From Iodobacter sp. (GTDB lineage Bacteria > Pseudomonadota > Gammaproteobacteria > Burkholderiales > Chitinibacteraceae): DNA of 47,736 bases. Shown here in pieces: positions 33,938 through 43,122 of the stretch (the first letter of the stretch is position 1; the number at the start of each line of letters is the position of its first letter). A program made the translations under genes and the position numbers. Below the pieces are notes generated by a model. It saw nothing but the letters and a program-made list of their open reading frames with translations, ran no database searches and was not told the DNA's origin. Location of the stretch: NCBI RefSeq assembly GCF_025352645.1, contig NZ_JANXSO010000022.1, positions 1-47,736 on the forward strand, written 5' to 3'.

Positions 33938-36556
33938 ATGACGCAAAATCACACACCAGCTCATCCGCAACACCCCAAAGCCTTAAGCGACAGCCAAGCT
34001 GCCGAACTCTTACATACACATGGCCTTAACGAAGTAGCTCACGATAAGCCGCCACACGCCATCATCCAACTCTATCTTGCATTTAAAAACCCTTTTGTGA
34101 TGGTGCTATTGGTATTGGCCATCATCACCTATATCACCGATGTGCAAATGGTTGGCCCAGAAGAACAAAGCTGGATAGGGATTATCATCCTCACCACCAT
34201 GGTGACCTTAAGCGCCTTATTGCGCTTCTTTCAGGAATACCGTACCGGTAAATCCGCTGAAAAACTCAAATCCTTGGTCAGCAATACCGCCACCGTTTTA
34301 CGCACGAGCGCCACGGGCTTGGCGCGCAAACTAGAAGTGCCAATGAGCAATGTGGTAGTTGGCGATATTGTTTATTTGCAAGCGGGCGATATGATTCCTG
34401 CCGATATCGAGCTGCTAGAGTCGCGTGATTTATTTGTCAGCCAAGCCGTACTCAGCGGCGAAGCGCTGCCGGTTGAGAAATACGATACCTTAGGCGATGT
34501 AGCAGAAAAATCAGCCGAGTCCAGCAGTAGCGAGGCAGAAAGCCTACTGGATAACAACAATATCTGCTTTATGGGTACCAATGTAGTTAGCGGCACAGCC
34601 TGCGCTAGGGTGGTTGCCACCGGTAGCCAAACCTATTTTGGCGCTCTAGCCAAAAATGTCCTTAGCCATAAGCGGGTAGAAACCAGTTTTGACCGCGGAG
34701 TAAGCAGCGTTTCATGGCTATTGATTCGTTTTATGCTGGTGATGGTACCGATTGTCTTTTTGATTAACGGGCTAACCAAGGGCGATTGGCTATCTGCACT
34801 GACCTTTGCAATGGCAGTTGCGGTGGGCTTAACCCCAGAAATGTTGCCGATGATTGTTTCTGCCAACTTGGCCAAGGGCGCAATCGCTATGGCCAAACGC
34901 AAAGTGGTGGTAAAACGGCTGAATTCGGTACAAAACTTTGGCGCAATGGACGTGTTATGTACCGATAAAACCGGCACGTTAACTCAAGATAAAATCATTC
35001 TGGAAGAACATTTCAACTGCCAAGGCCTGCTGGACGAAAGCATTTTACAGCTGGCGTGGCTCAATAGCGTTCACCAGAGCGGTATTAAAAATCTGATGGA
35101 TATTGCGGTGCTGGAGCGCGCCAAAGATGTGAGCGATTTACCTAGGAATTACCACAAGGTAGACGAATTACCCTTTGATTTTATCCGCCGCCGCTTAACT
35201 GTAGTCGTCGCCGATCAGCAAGATCAGCAGCTGATGATTTGTAAAGGCGCAGTAGAAGAAATGCTGGCCGTGTCGACACACTATCAAGCGGGCTCCAACA
35301 TTCTCGCCTTAGACCAAGCCGCAAGGAGCCGCCTACTCAGCCAAACCCAAGCCTATAACGAACAAGGATTCCGCGTTTTATTAGTGGCAACTAAAACCAT
35401 TACAAAAAACAAAAAACACTATCTGGTGGCTGATGAATCCGATCTAGTCGTGCGCGGGTTTCTAACCTTTCTCGACCCACCTAAAGCCTCGGCCGCACCC
35501 GCCATTAAAGCGCTGCGTGATTACGGCGTAACGGTCAAAGTGCTTACTGGCGATAATCCTATCGTGACCAGTAAAATTTGCCGCGATGTTGGCTTAGAGC
35601 CGGGCATCCCGCTGCTAGGGCCAGAAATCGAAGCGATGGACGATATCGCGCTCTGCCAAGCCGTCAAGGATTGCAGCGTATTTGCCAAACTTACACCGCT
35701 GCATAAATCACGCGTGGTAAAAGCCCTACAGGCCAATGGCCACACCGTTGGCTTCTTGGGTGACGGGATTAACGACGCACCAGCGCTACGCGATGCCGAC
35801 GTAGGTATTTCGGTGGATAGCGCGGCAGATATCGCCAAAGAAACCGCCGATATTATCTTGCTAGACAAAGATTTGATGGTGCTGGAAGAAGGGGTCATTA
35901 CGGGCCGCGAAACCTTCGGCAATATTCTGAAATACCTGAATATCACGGCCAGCTCTGCGTTTGGCAATGTGTTTTCGGTGCTGGTGGCATCGGCTTGGCT
36001 ACCTTGGGAGCCCATGCTGGCGATGCAATTACTGATTCAAAACTTAATCTACGATATTTCCCAGATTGTTTTACCTTGGGACAAAATGGATAAGGAATAC
36101 CTGCAGCAGCCACGTAAATGGGAAGCAGGCAATATCCGCCGCTTTATGATCTGGCTTGGCCCAACCTCATCGGTATTTGATATCACCACTTATATTTTGA
36201 TGTGGACCGTATTTGGCGCAGGAGCCGCCTATTACGCCCACGGCGGTGGTCAGCTGATCATGAATTCTGGCTGGTTTATTGTTGGCTTAGTCTCGCAAAC
36301 CTTAGTGGTGCATATGCTACGCACCAAGAAGATTCCTTTTCTGCAAAGCCGCGCGGCATGGCCAGTGATGCTCTCTACCGTGATTGCCGTTGCAATTGGC
36401 TGCTGGTTACCCTTCTCGCCCATTGCCGAATCGCTAGGCTTTGTCTCACTAGACTCTTCCTACTGGTACTGGCTGATCGCCACCATGATCGGCTATATGG
36501 CACTGGCACAATTCGTTAAAACTATCTACATCCGCCGTTATGGGGTGTGGTTTTAA
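33938..36556 (+). CDS. mgtA: Magnesium-translocating P-type ATPase MgtA
   Basis: 872 aa. A P3B-type ATPase importing Mg2+ across the inner membrane. Seen are the actuator loop VLSGEALPVEK, the phosphorylation site CTDKTGTLTQD (Asp343), the KGAVEEML nucleotide-binding motif, TGDNPIVTSKICRDVGL and GDGINDAPALRDADVGISV. About ten membrane helices are expected; M4 has MAVAVGLTPEMLPMIV. The C-terminal part includes LIQNLIYDISQIVLPWDKMD, typical of MgtA/MgtB. AGGA precedes ATG 33938. Upstream leader and ACT-like gene suggest Mg2+-responsive control. A terminator follows. Confidence 0.95.
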   Translation: MTQNHTPAHPQHPKALSDSQAAELLHTHGLNEVAHDKPPHAIIQLYLAFKNPFVMVLLVLAIITYITDVQMVGPEEQSWIGIIILTTMVTLSALLRFFQEYRTGKSAEKLKSLVSNTATVLRTSATGLARKLEVPMSNVVVGDIVYLQAGDMIPADIELLESRDLFVSQAVLSGEALPVEKYDTLGDVAEKSAESSSSEAESLLDNNNICFMGTNVVSGTACARVVATGSQTYFGALAKNVLSHKRVETSFDRGVSSVSWLLIRFMLVMVPIVFLINGLTKGDWLSALTFAMAVAVGLTPEMLPMIVSANLAKGAIAMAKRKVVVKRLNSVQNFGAMDVLCTDKTGTLTQDKIILEEHFNCQGLLDESILQLAWLNSVHQSGIKNLMDIAVLERAKDVSDLPRNYHKVDELPFDFIRRRLTVVVADQQDQQLMICKGAVEEMLAVSTHYQAGSNILALDQAARSRLLSQTQAYNEQGFRVLLVATKTITKNKKHYLVADESDLVVRGFLTFLDPPKASAAPAIKALRDYGVTVKVLTGDNPIVTSKICRDVGLEPGIPLLGPEIEAMDDIALCQAVKDCSVFAKLTPLHKSRVVKALQANGHTVGFLGDGINDAPALRDADVGISVDSAADIAKETADIILLDKDLMVLEEGVITGRETFGNILKYLNITASSAFGNVFSVLVASAWLPWEPMLAMQLLIQNLIYDISQIVLPWDKMDKEYLQQPRKWEAGNIRRFMIWLGPTSSVFDITTYILMWTVFGAGAAYYAHGGGQLIMNSGWFIVGLVSQTLVVHMLRTKKIPFLQSRAAWPVMLSTVIAVAIGCWLPFSPIAESLGFVSLDSSYWYWLIATMIGYMALAQFVKTIYIRRYGVWF

Positions 36557-36700
36557 ACAATTAAGCGTATCAAAATGCAAACCATAACCCAATTTTTTTA
36601 ATATGAAAAAAGGCTTCAGCAGCAAATATGTCGAAAGAATGCCTTTTAACCATATAATTTCATTACCATGATGCAATCAATGTTTCTAATGTTTTCTAGG

Positions 36701-36732
36701 AAAAATGCGGCTCACAAGGCCGCATTTTTATT
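36701..36732. terminator. Intrinsic terminator downstream of mgtA
   Basis: An 11-bp stem AAAAATGCGGC/GCCGCATTTTT with a 7-base loop (TCACAAG) ends in a T tract. The A-rich left side makes it usable on both strands. It lies 145 bases after the mgtA stop. Confidence 0.88.
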
Positions 36733-36919
36733 GGCAAAAAACAGGGGATTAGAACAATTTCAACCCCTGCCACTTTATTTAGCCGTGTGCGGATAGGGCA
36801 TATTACTTACATCAATCATAAAAATTCTTAGGTGTTGTGCAGTAATCACAAAATATCTACAGCAGCATGGCAAAAGCTTCATGTAATATATGACCCTCCT
36901 CGTAAGACCTTGGTTTAAC
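36733..36919. other. Upstream region of vgrG
   Basis: Contains a small inverted repeat (CAGGGG near 36742 and CCCCTG near 36765) and AT-rich sequence; no gene is seen. No convincing promoter pair or ribosome site could be fixed for vgrG. Confidence 0.4.
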
Positions 36920-39688
36920 ATGCCCTTTGATCTACTTGCCTCTTTCGCCGCTGCTTTTAATCAAGATCAGCGCCTTATCTCTCTTCAACTAGGCGACGGT
37001 GCAGCATGGGGCCAGCAGTTATTGCCCCAGCGAGTAACAGGTAGCGAGGGGATCAATCAGGCTTATTGCTATCAGATTGACTGCCTCTCCCCCGATGGTA
37101 CTTTAGAACTCAAATCGCTACTGGGCTTGCCGGTGGTATTGGCGATAGAAAACGCCAATGGTGATGCGATTGAGCGTTGCGGGGTCATTAGCCAGGTACA
37201 ACTTTTAGGCTCTGATGGGGGCTTTGCAAAGTACGCACTGACGGTAGAGCCGCCTTTTGCGTTGCTTAGATATCGCCGCACTTCGCGGGTGTTTCAGGAT
37301 TTATCCCCTGTCGATATTGTGAAACAGGTGCTGGCCGAACATCAGGCCAAGAATCCTGTATTTGCCTCAGTGCAAACGCTGGATTTCAAACTATCGGGCG
37401 AATACCCGCCCCGCTCTTATTGCCTGCAATACCGTGAGAATGATTACGCCTTTCTATGCCGCTTAATGAAAGAATGCGGTTTATCGTGGCGCTTTGTACA
37501 TTTGGCGGGTGATTCCCCGCAAGTGCAGCTCGTGGTTTTTGATGATGTTTTCTCCATCCCCGAAGCTTTGGAGCCGATCGCTCGCTTTCATCGCGCCGAT
37601 GCCAGCGAAAAAAGTGACTCTCTTACCCAATGGCACAGCCAGCGTCAAATTGGCAGCAGCTCAGTTTCCCTTGCCAGCTTCGATTACAAAGCCAGTAGTA
37701 CCAGCCACAGCCTGAACAATAGCGCGATCGATCAGGGCGAAGGCGGGCAGCAAATTCAGTCAAGCCTAGAATATTACGACCCTCAAGCACATTACTACGC
37801 CAGCGATTTAGACCAGCTCAGCAACGATGCAAAGCTGCGTCAGGACGCTTTAGATGGGCAAAAAAAATCGTTTAGCGGTTCTGGTACATTGCGCAGCTTA
37901 CAAGCCGGGCAATGGTTCCGCTTAGAAGATCACCCCGCGCACGAGTGGGATGACGCGGAGCAGCGAGAGTTCGCCGTCACCGAGCTTAAATTCACTGCAA
38001 ACAATAATTTGCCAGTAGATTTAACCCAGCAACTTGGCTTAGTTGCGCCCAGCCTGCTTGCCCCTTCGATAAAAGATAACGCACCTTACCAAGCAGACTT
38101 TACCGCCCAAAGACGCGGCCAGCCTGTGCTTAGCCATCTGGGTGGGCAAGAATTTACCAAGCCCACTAGCCTAGGCGTGCAAACCGCCACCGTGGTTGGG
38201 CCTGCGGATACAGAAGTCCACACCGACGAATATGGCCGAATCAAGGTGCAGCTCCACTGGCAACGTGCCGCTGAGCACCCCGAGTTTGGCGCTAATCTGG
38301 ACGATAAATCATCTTGCTGGATACGTGTCGCCTATCCATCGGCAGGGGCAAGCTGGGGACATCAGTTCATCCCGCGTATCGGGCAAGAAGTGCTGGTCGA
38401 TTTTATTGAAGGTGATATCGACCGCCCAATTGTAACGGGGGTTGCCTATAACGGCAGTCATCCAGTGCCCGCCTTCAGCGGCGCTGGCGCTCTGCCTGCC
38501 AATAAAACGCTTTCAGGCATTAAAACCAAAGAGCATGAAGGCGGCCAATACGGCGAACTGCTATTCGATGATACCAAGGGCGAAGTCCGAACTAAGCTAT
38601 CTAGCGAACATGGTAAAACCCAACTCAACCTTGGTTATTTGATCCACCCGCGCACTGATGGAAAAGGCGAGCCACGCGGCGAAGGCTTTGAGCTACGCAC
38701 GGACAATCAAGGTGCAATTCGCGCCAATGGCTTGCTGATCAGCACCGAAGCCAAAGGCGGCGCTAGTGGCAAGCAGCTAGACCACAGCCCCGCGCAAAGC
38801 CAGCTTGAATCAGCTTTAGCGTTGGCCCAAAGCCTAGGCGAAACGGCCACCAACCAACTTGCCGACAGCATAGAAACCGGCGACGAAGGCAAAACTATTG
38901 AGGCCGATAATAGCGCGGGCAGCACTGCCAGCACCGGCCATCTTTATCACCACGTACACGCCAGCAAGAGCCTTGAAGCGGGCAGCAACACCGATAAAGA
39001 CGGCAAGAGCAAATCCAAAGATCAAGCAGGCCAGCAAAAAATTATCTTGCTGCACGGCGAGGATGGCGTAGCCATCACCAGCCCGCAAAGCCAAACCCTC
39101 AGCGCAGGCACCAACCTGGATTTAGTCGCGCAGCGTGACACCAATCAAACCTCTGGCCGCCGCTGGATTCACAACGTAGGCCAGCACATCAGCCTGTTTG
39201 TGGCCGGGGTAAAAGATAAGGTTGCGCTGAAGATCATCGCAGCCAAAGGCAAAATCCAGCTGCAAGCCCAAAGCGACGATATTGAAATCACCGCCGATAA
39301 AAACGTTAAAATCACCGCCTGCAAAGAAAATGCAGAAATCACCGCAGGTAATGAACTGCTCTTCACCTCTGGCGGCGGCTATATCCGGATAAAAGACGGC
39401 AATATTGAAATCCATTGCCCAGGGGAAATAAGCATTAAAGGGGGGGAGCATGAGATCAGTGGGCCTACGAGCTTGGTGAAGGCATTCAAATCTGAGGGCA
39501 AAAAGACAAATATGAAAATAAGATATGAAGATGCAGATGGAAACTCACCAAAAAATGAATTAATTCAATTGGCGTCCCAAGATGGCACAGGGCACTCATT
39601 GACATTGGATAGCTCTGGTTGGGCCGAATTAAAAGATATTGATTTTGATAGCTTCAAAGCAAGTCAAATAACTAGAAAAGGTAAATAA
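36920..39688 (+). CDS. vgrG: Type VI secretion spike protein VgrG with C-terminal extension
   Basis: 922 aa. The N-terminal gp27-like region includes RTSRVFQDLSPVDIVKQVL and YCLQYRENDYAFLCRLMKE. The OB-fold/gp5 part has DEYGRIKVQLHWQ and GHQFIPRIGQEVLVDFIEGD. A DUF2345 beta-helix follows (VAITSPQSQTLSAGTNLDL to IEIHCPGEISIKGG). Residues ~857-922 are an extra beta-rich domain (MKIRYEDADGNSPKNE, GWAELKDI) like the transthyretin-type adaptors that load effectors. An alternative start at 36890 would add ten residues. No other T6SS structural genes are in the window, so this is an orphan vgrG island. The last ~200 bases are AT-richer. Confidence 0.93.
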   Translation: MPFDLLASFAAAFNQDQRLISLQLGDGAAWGQQLLPQRVTGSEGINQAYCYQIDCLSPDGTLELKSLLGLPVVLAIENANGDAIERCGVISQVQLLGSDGGFAKYALTVEPPFALLRYRRTSRVFQDLSPVDIVKQVLAEHQAKNPVFASVQTLDFKLSGEYPPRSYCLQYRENDYAFLCRLMKECGLSWRFVHLAGDSPQVQLVVFDDVFSIPEALEPIARFHRADASEKSDSLTQWHSQRQIGSSSVSLASFDYKASSTSHSLNNSAIDQGEGGQQIQSSLEYYDPQAHYYASDLDQLSNDAKLRQDALDGQKKSFSGSGTLRSLQAGQWFRLEDHPAHEWDDAEQREFAVTELKFTANNNLPVDLTQQLGLVAPSLLAPSIKDNAPYQADFTAQRRGQPVLSHLGGQEFTKPTSLGVQTATVVGPADTEVHTDEYGRIKVQLHWQRAAEHPEFGANLDDKSSCWIRVAYPSAGASWGHQFIPRIGQEVLVDFIEGDIDRPIVTGVAYNGSHPVPAFSGAGALPANKTLSGIKTKEHEGGQYGELLFDDTKGEVRTKLSSEHGKTQLNLGYLIHPRTDGKGEPRGEGFELRTDNQGAIRANGLLISTEAKGGASGKQLDHSPAQSQLESALALAQSLGETATNQLADSIETGDEGKTIEADNSAGSTASTGHLYHHVHASKSLEAGSNTDKDGKSKSKDQAGQQKIILLHGEDGVAITSPQSQTLSAGTNLDLVAQRDTNQTSGRRWIHNVGQHISLFVAGVKDKVALKIIAAKGKIQLQAQSDDIEITADKNVKITACKENAEITAGNELLFTSGGGYIRIKDGNIEIHCPGEISIKGGEHEISGPTSLVKAFKSEGKKTNMKIRYEDADGNSPKNELIQLASQDGTGHSLTLDSSGWAELKDIDFDSFKASQITRKGK

Positions 39689-39690
39689 TA

Positions 39691-41061
39691 ATGAATAATT
39701 TGCCAGAAAAAAAAATATACATCTGCTTGCCGGGGCAAGACGCAAAAGGGATTGTTGCAGGGTGTGCTAATCGAGTTATTTTACGTAAACATCGTGATGT
39801 TGTTTTTGATATAAATTTAAAAAAAGGAAACACCTATACTTTAAGCGCTGTAAAGTCTGATTTTTATAATGAGCGTGACAAGGTGTTGGTTGAAGCCAGC
39901 AAAAACCAAAGAGCAACATTTAAGGATGGTGAGCGCTTTTCTATTTGGGTATCTAGAAATTTTAGAACAAGTCTAGTTCTGGAGCTTAATGGAGTGGTGA
40001 TTGGAAAGTATGCACCAAATAAATTGGATGATACAAAATATGACGATGATCCAAAAATAAAACCTGAGCCTATGATGGTCATCATTGGGCAACAATCACG
40101 TAATTCCCTTGAGTGTAAAGTGGGGGATTTAAATTCGTTTTATGACCAATCAGTCCAACCAGGAAATCAGGATTTCTATCAAAAGTACCTTGCCGACCAA
40201 AAGCTCAAACCTAGCCAGTTTGATTATATAAAATATGTAGAGCAGAAACCTAAGTTTGAGGAGCGTGCTGTTGTTGGCCTAATTGCTGAAAGTGACTTGA
40301 AGCCTGCAGCTCTTAATGCCCTTCAGCAAACAGGATCAATTAGTGGCGACCCAGCTCAATTACTCAAAGAACCGAGAGATAATAGCCAACTTGGTGTAGT
40401 GGTGGCCAATTTAGCAAACGAAGCGAATTCAGCATTAACTGGTAATGTTATGACCGCTAATGCATTTAAAGAAACTGTAGGATATGTACAGTCAAATTGG
40501 CGTATTTTTAACACATTAGGCATGAAATTATATGTTGAAAAAGCCAATAAAGGGATGTACCGCTATGTACTAAAAGGGCGTTTACTTACTTTTACAGGCG
40601 TTGCGGCAAGAAAGACGACGATTAAAGCTCCAATTGGAAATGCAAAATTTGAGCATCTTGGTAGTGGTTACCAGTATCGCGGGAGGGGAGGGTTAGGTTC
40701 AATGAAACGTATTTATATTACAACTAAAGCTAATTTTGGCGGGGGTATGAAAATTGGCGCTATTGGCACTGTTATTGATATATTCGGCGATGCCAATGAA
40801 GTTTTTTTGAAAGATGGAAGTAGTCAGGACTTTAGTGAGTTTCTTGGTCGTGCGGGGGTATCTGTTTTAAAAGCGGGAGCAACGGCTGCAATTGGTGGAG
40901 CGTTTGCTGCCATAATATCTATGGGGGCCGCCACTTTAGGTGCACCTGTAATTATGGTTGTAGCGATAGTAATTGTTGGCTATATCATTGCTGCTGAAAT
41001 CGTTGATTATGTTGATAACTCAACAGGTGCGAAAGAGTCTGCTGCAGCATGGGCAAGATAA
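39691..41061 (+). CDS. Candidate T6SS effector with C-terminal pore-forming-type segment
   Basis: 456 aa, starting 2 bases after the vgrG stop. No catalytic motif is recognised. Residues 1-130 look beta-rich (NRVILRKHRDVVFDINLKKG). Residues ~388-437 are a Gly/Ala-rich hydrophobic stretch (KAGATAAIGGAFAAIISMG, then VIMVVAIVIVGYIIAAEI), like helical hairpins of colicin-type or T6SS pore-forming toxins. The short tail is soluble. The gene is AT-rich relative to vgrG, suggesting acquisition. The stop overlaps the next gene (TAATG), a six-helix membrane protein, the expected immunity for a membrane toxin. Toxicity is inferred. Confidence 0.65.
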   Translation: MNNLPEKKIYICLPGQDAKGIVAGCANRVILRKHRDVVFDINLKKGNTYTLSAVKSDFYNERDKVLVEASKNQRATFKDGERFSIWVSRNFRTSLVLELNGVVIGKYAPNKLDDTKYDDDPKIKPEPMMVIIGQQSRNSLECKVGDLNSFYDQSVQPGNQDFYQKYLADQKLKPSQFDYIKYVEQKPKFEERAVVGLIAESDLKPAALNALQQTGSISGDPAQLLKEPRDNSQLGVVVANLANEANSALTGNVMTANAFKETVGYVQSNWRIFNTLGMKLYVEKANKGMYRYVLKGRLLTFTGVAARKTTIKAPIGNAKFEHLGSGYQYRGRGGLGSMKRIYITTKANFGGGMKIGAIGTVIDIFGDANEVFLKDGSSQDFSEFLGRAGVSVLKAGATAAIGGAFAAIISMGAATLGAPVIMVVAIVIVGYIIAAEIVDYVDNSTGAKESAAAWAR

Positions 41062-41714
41062 TGAACACACTACAAAGGACCGCATTATACGGGTTCATAT
41101 TTATCACGGTATTGTCTATACTGGGCGCGGTACTGATGCTGAAAAAATATACTGTTGGTGTTGATTTGATTTTTAACCCAGTTATTCTTTTAATTACAAT
41201 CACTCTGGTTGTTGCAATGGTAAATTTAATTTTTAATTTCAAAGCCATTCCAAGTAGTGCCTCAGCAAAGATTGCAACTAGAGGTATGGTTGTTCTAGTA
41301 GCTTCCTGCCTTTCTTCTGGAGTTGGTCTTCCTGGTATCTACCTAATAAATAGCGGTACAACAAAAATTGTCGTGATCACGCTTTTAGTTCTGACTTTAG
41401 CGTTTATGCTAATTAAAACGTGGTTAAAAGCAAGGGGGATAAAGGAAGAACTATTAGTAGTTATAAAACAAAAATACTCTGAAAAGGGTGCGCAAGAGCT
41501 AATTGATGACAATTTATCTGTTATGCATAATTTGCCATTATTCCTTTCTGTGACGATCCTTGCTCTACTTCTCGTGGGCTATAATACAATTAGAGTATTT
41601 CCTACTTTTTCTGGCATATGTCTTTTGTTTGGTGCTGGGTTTATTTCTTTAATTTGCTATCAGTTTTCATTCGCTTGCTGGCTGATCGCTGGCCGGATTA
41701 ATAAATTAAAATGA
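41061..41714 (+). CDS. Polytopic membrane protein, candidate immunity protein 1
   Basis: 217 aa with about six membrane helices (for example ALYGFIFITVLSILGAVLML, IFNPVILLITITLVVAMVNL, IVVITLLVLTLAFMLI, LFLSVTILALLLVGYN). A soluble loop lies at about 120-150 (IKQKYSEKGAQELIDDN). ATG 41061 overlaps the effector stop (TAATG); an in-frame ATG at 41049 adds four residues. The family is not recognised. Coupling to a pore-type effector suggests it blocks the pore in the producer's inner membrane. Confidence 0.65.
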   Translation: MNTLQRTALYGFIFITVLSILGAVLMLKKYTVGVDLIFNPVILLITITLVVAMVNLIFNFKAIPSSASAKIATRGMVVLVASCLSSGVGLPGIYLINSGTTKIVVITLLVLTLAFMLIKTWLKARGIKEELLVVIKQKYSEKGAQELIDDNLSVMHNLPLFLSVTILALLLVGYNTIRVFPTFSGICLLFGAGFISLICYQFSFACWLIAGRINKLK

Positions 41715-41725
41715 AAGCCTTAAAG

Positions 41726-41743
41726 GGCGGGTCATAACCCGCC
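41726..41743. repeat. GGCGGGT-CATA-ACCCGCC hairpin
   Basis: A perfect 7-bp stem, followed by TACAGTTG, in the 50-base gap between the two membrane-protein genes. It resembles the palindromes with a CTAC edge at 3383 and 31424. No T tract, so probably a repeat rather than a terminator. Confidence 0.55.
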
Positions 41744-41764
41744 TACAGTTGTTGGGGATCAGGC

Positions 41765-42589
41765 TTGTCTGCATTGAGTTATTCCCAGCAAGTAATTATC
41801 CTGCTTATCAAAAAAAATAGGTATTTTGTGAGTAAAGAAATCGATTTCTCTATTTCTCAGTTATACAAGCAGGTTTTTATAGGGCTGTTTTTTCTTGTTT
41901 TATTTGGGTACGGATTTGGTGAGGTTCTATACAGTGAAACTAGCAGTGATATTTACTTTGTTAGTACCATTTCATATGTTTTTTCCTTTTTTATATGCTT
42001 AGTCTCGTTGCTATTTATTTTAAAAAACAAGCTTGAAAGCACGTCGTTAAATTATTTATTATTTTCTATTTCTTTTTCTACTGTGCTCTTTGTTTTATTT
42101 CCTTTTAACTTGCTTTTCTTAGCCGTGATAACTAAACCTGTCCCCCTCTCTCTTGCTGTATTTTTAGGTGGATTCATTGCTGTATATGTTTGGATGAGTA
42201 TCCAAAGATCCATAAAAATAATAAATACCTGTCCAGCAGTTATTAAACTTGAAGAGTTAGGATTTGTTGATAATGGGATTAAAATTGTTCTTCAAAAAAA
42301 GGCTTTAAATGCAGTTGATGACACAATAAATAAGTACCCATTTAAATTTATAGAGTTAATAGCGACGGCGCTCCCAGTGCTAATATTTGTTGGATTGGCA
42401 ATGGTTGGTGGCGTTTATAAGCTGACCCCCAACCCAGATTTAATGGTTAGGTTTTTCTGTGCCGCAATTTCATTTGTAATATCGCCACCTTTAATATTTA
42501 TGATGGTTTATGTTTTTTATATAAATTACACTTTACCAAAACGACTATTTGGTGATAAATGGAAAAATGTTTGGCGTGAAATTGAATAA
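41765..42589 (+). CDS. Polytopic membrane protein, candidate immunity protein 2
   Basis: 274 aa from a TTG start; a GTG at 41828 with AGG upstream is an alternative (253 aa). About six membrane helices are visible (VFIGLFFLVLFGYGFGEVLY, YVFSFFICLVSLLFIL, STVLFVLFPFNLLFLAVI, PLSLAVFLGGFIAVYVWM, ALPVLIFVGLAMVGGVY, CAAISFVISPPLIFMMVY). A cytoplasmic-type loop lies at ~150-195. The family is not recognised. It has the same topology as the previous gene, no clear sequence identity, and strongly AT-rich DNA. Confidence 0.6.
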   Translation: MSALSYSQQVIILLIKKNRYFVSKEIDFSISQLYKQVFIGLFFLVLFGYGFGEVLYSETSSDIYFVSTISYVFSFFICLVSLLFILKNKLESTSLNYLLFSISFSTVLFVLFPFNLLFLAVITKPVPLSLAVFLGGFIAVYVWMSIQRSIKIINTCPAVIKLEELGFVDNGIKIVLQKKALNAVDDTINKYPFKFIELIATALPVLIFVGLAMVGGVYKLTPNPDLMVRFFCAAISFVISPPLIFMMVYVFYINYTLPKRLFGDKWKNVWREIE

Positions 42590-42620
42590 ATAAACTAGGC
42601 CCCGCACGGAGGATCCGGTC

Positions 42621-43034
42621 ATGCGGCAAATTTTGGCGGCACTCGCAAGTTTTAGTTTTTGCACTGTCCTTTTAGTTGGCACGTTTTACCTTGAGCATGA
42701 GTTTGGACGCCCTAACCCAGGGCCATTTTCTACACAGTGGGCACTCGTGGGCGCAATACTTGGGCTGTGGCCTCAGGTTGTTCTCAGCATTGTTGGATTC
42801 ACTTGCTTACATGCCCGCAATAAGCGGCGGTTCTCACAGTACCTAAAGGCCGGCTTAGTGGTGGGTTTATTAAGCCTTTTGCTCCTCTCACTTGAGCATG
42901 GTGAGTGGCTAGGCCTAGATCTGGCTTCGATCATCGCGGCTAACTCAATCATCGGCTCAACCTTGTACTGGGCACTCGGGGTGCGTGGAGCGGGCCCTAA
43001 CAATTCATTCAAGCCGAAGCCGCTTCGAGAATAA
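42621..43034 (+). CDS. Small membrane protein with repeat-derived C-terminus
   Basis: 137 aa, three or four membrane helices (ILAALASFSFCTVLLVGTFY, WALVGAILGLWPQVVLSIVG, AGLVVGLLSLLLLSL, IIAANSIIGSTLYWALG). A strong ribosome site GGAGG lies 8 bases before the ATG. The tail NNSFKPKPLRE resembles tails that I recall at the ends of many unrelated small proteins, where coding sequence runs into a repeat. The TAA stop lies inside the left end of the 43031 repeat element. GC content is higher than in the two preceding genes, so it may not belong to the effector module. Confidence 0.6.
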   Translation: MRQILAALASFSFCTVLLVGTFYLEHEFGRPNPGPFSTQWALVGAILGLWPQVVLSIVGFTCLHARNKRRFSQYLKAGLVVGLLSLLLLSLEHGEWLGLDLASIIAANSIIGSTLYWALGVRGAGPNNSFKPKPLRE

Positions 43035-43122
43035 CTGGGGTCAGAATAAGGTTAAATCCGCTTTCTTTGGCTCTAAGAGCATTAAGCATAGTAGGATTTA
43101 ATTTTGTTCTGACCCCAGTTAT
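43031..43122. mobile_element. 92-bp MITE-like element with 16-bp terminal inverted repeats
   Basis: The ends ATAACTGGGGTCAGAA (43031-43046) and TTCTGACCCCAGTTAT (43107-43122) are perfect inverted copies. The pairing continues imperfectly inward (GGTTAAATCC with GGATTTAA). No ORF. It supplies the stop codon of the gene at 42621. A related, decayed copy is at 43683. Confidence 0.8.
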
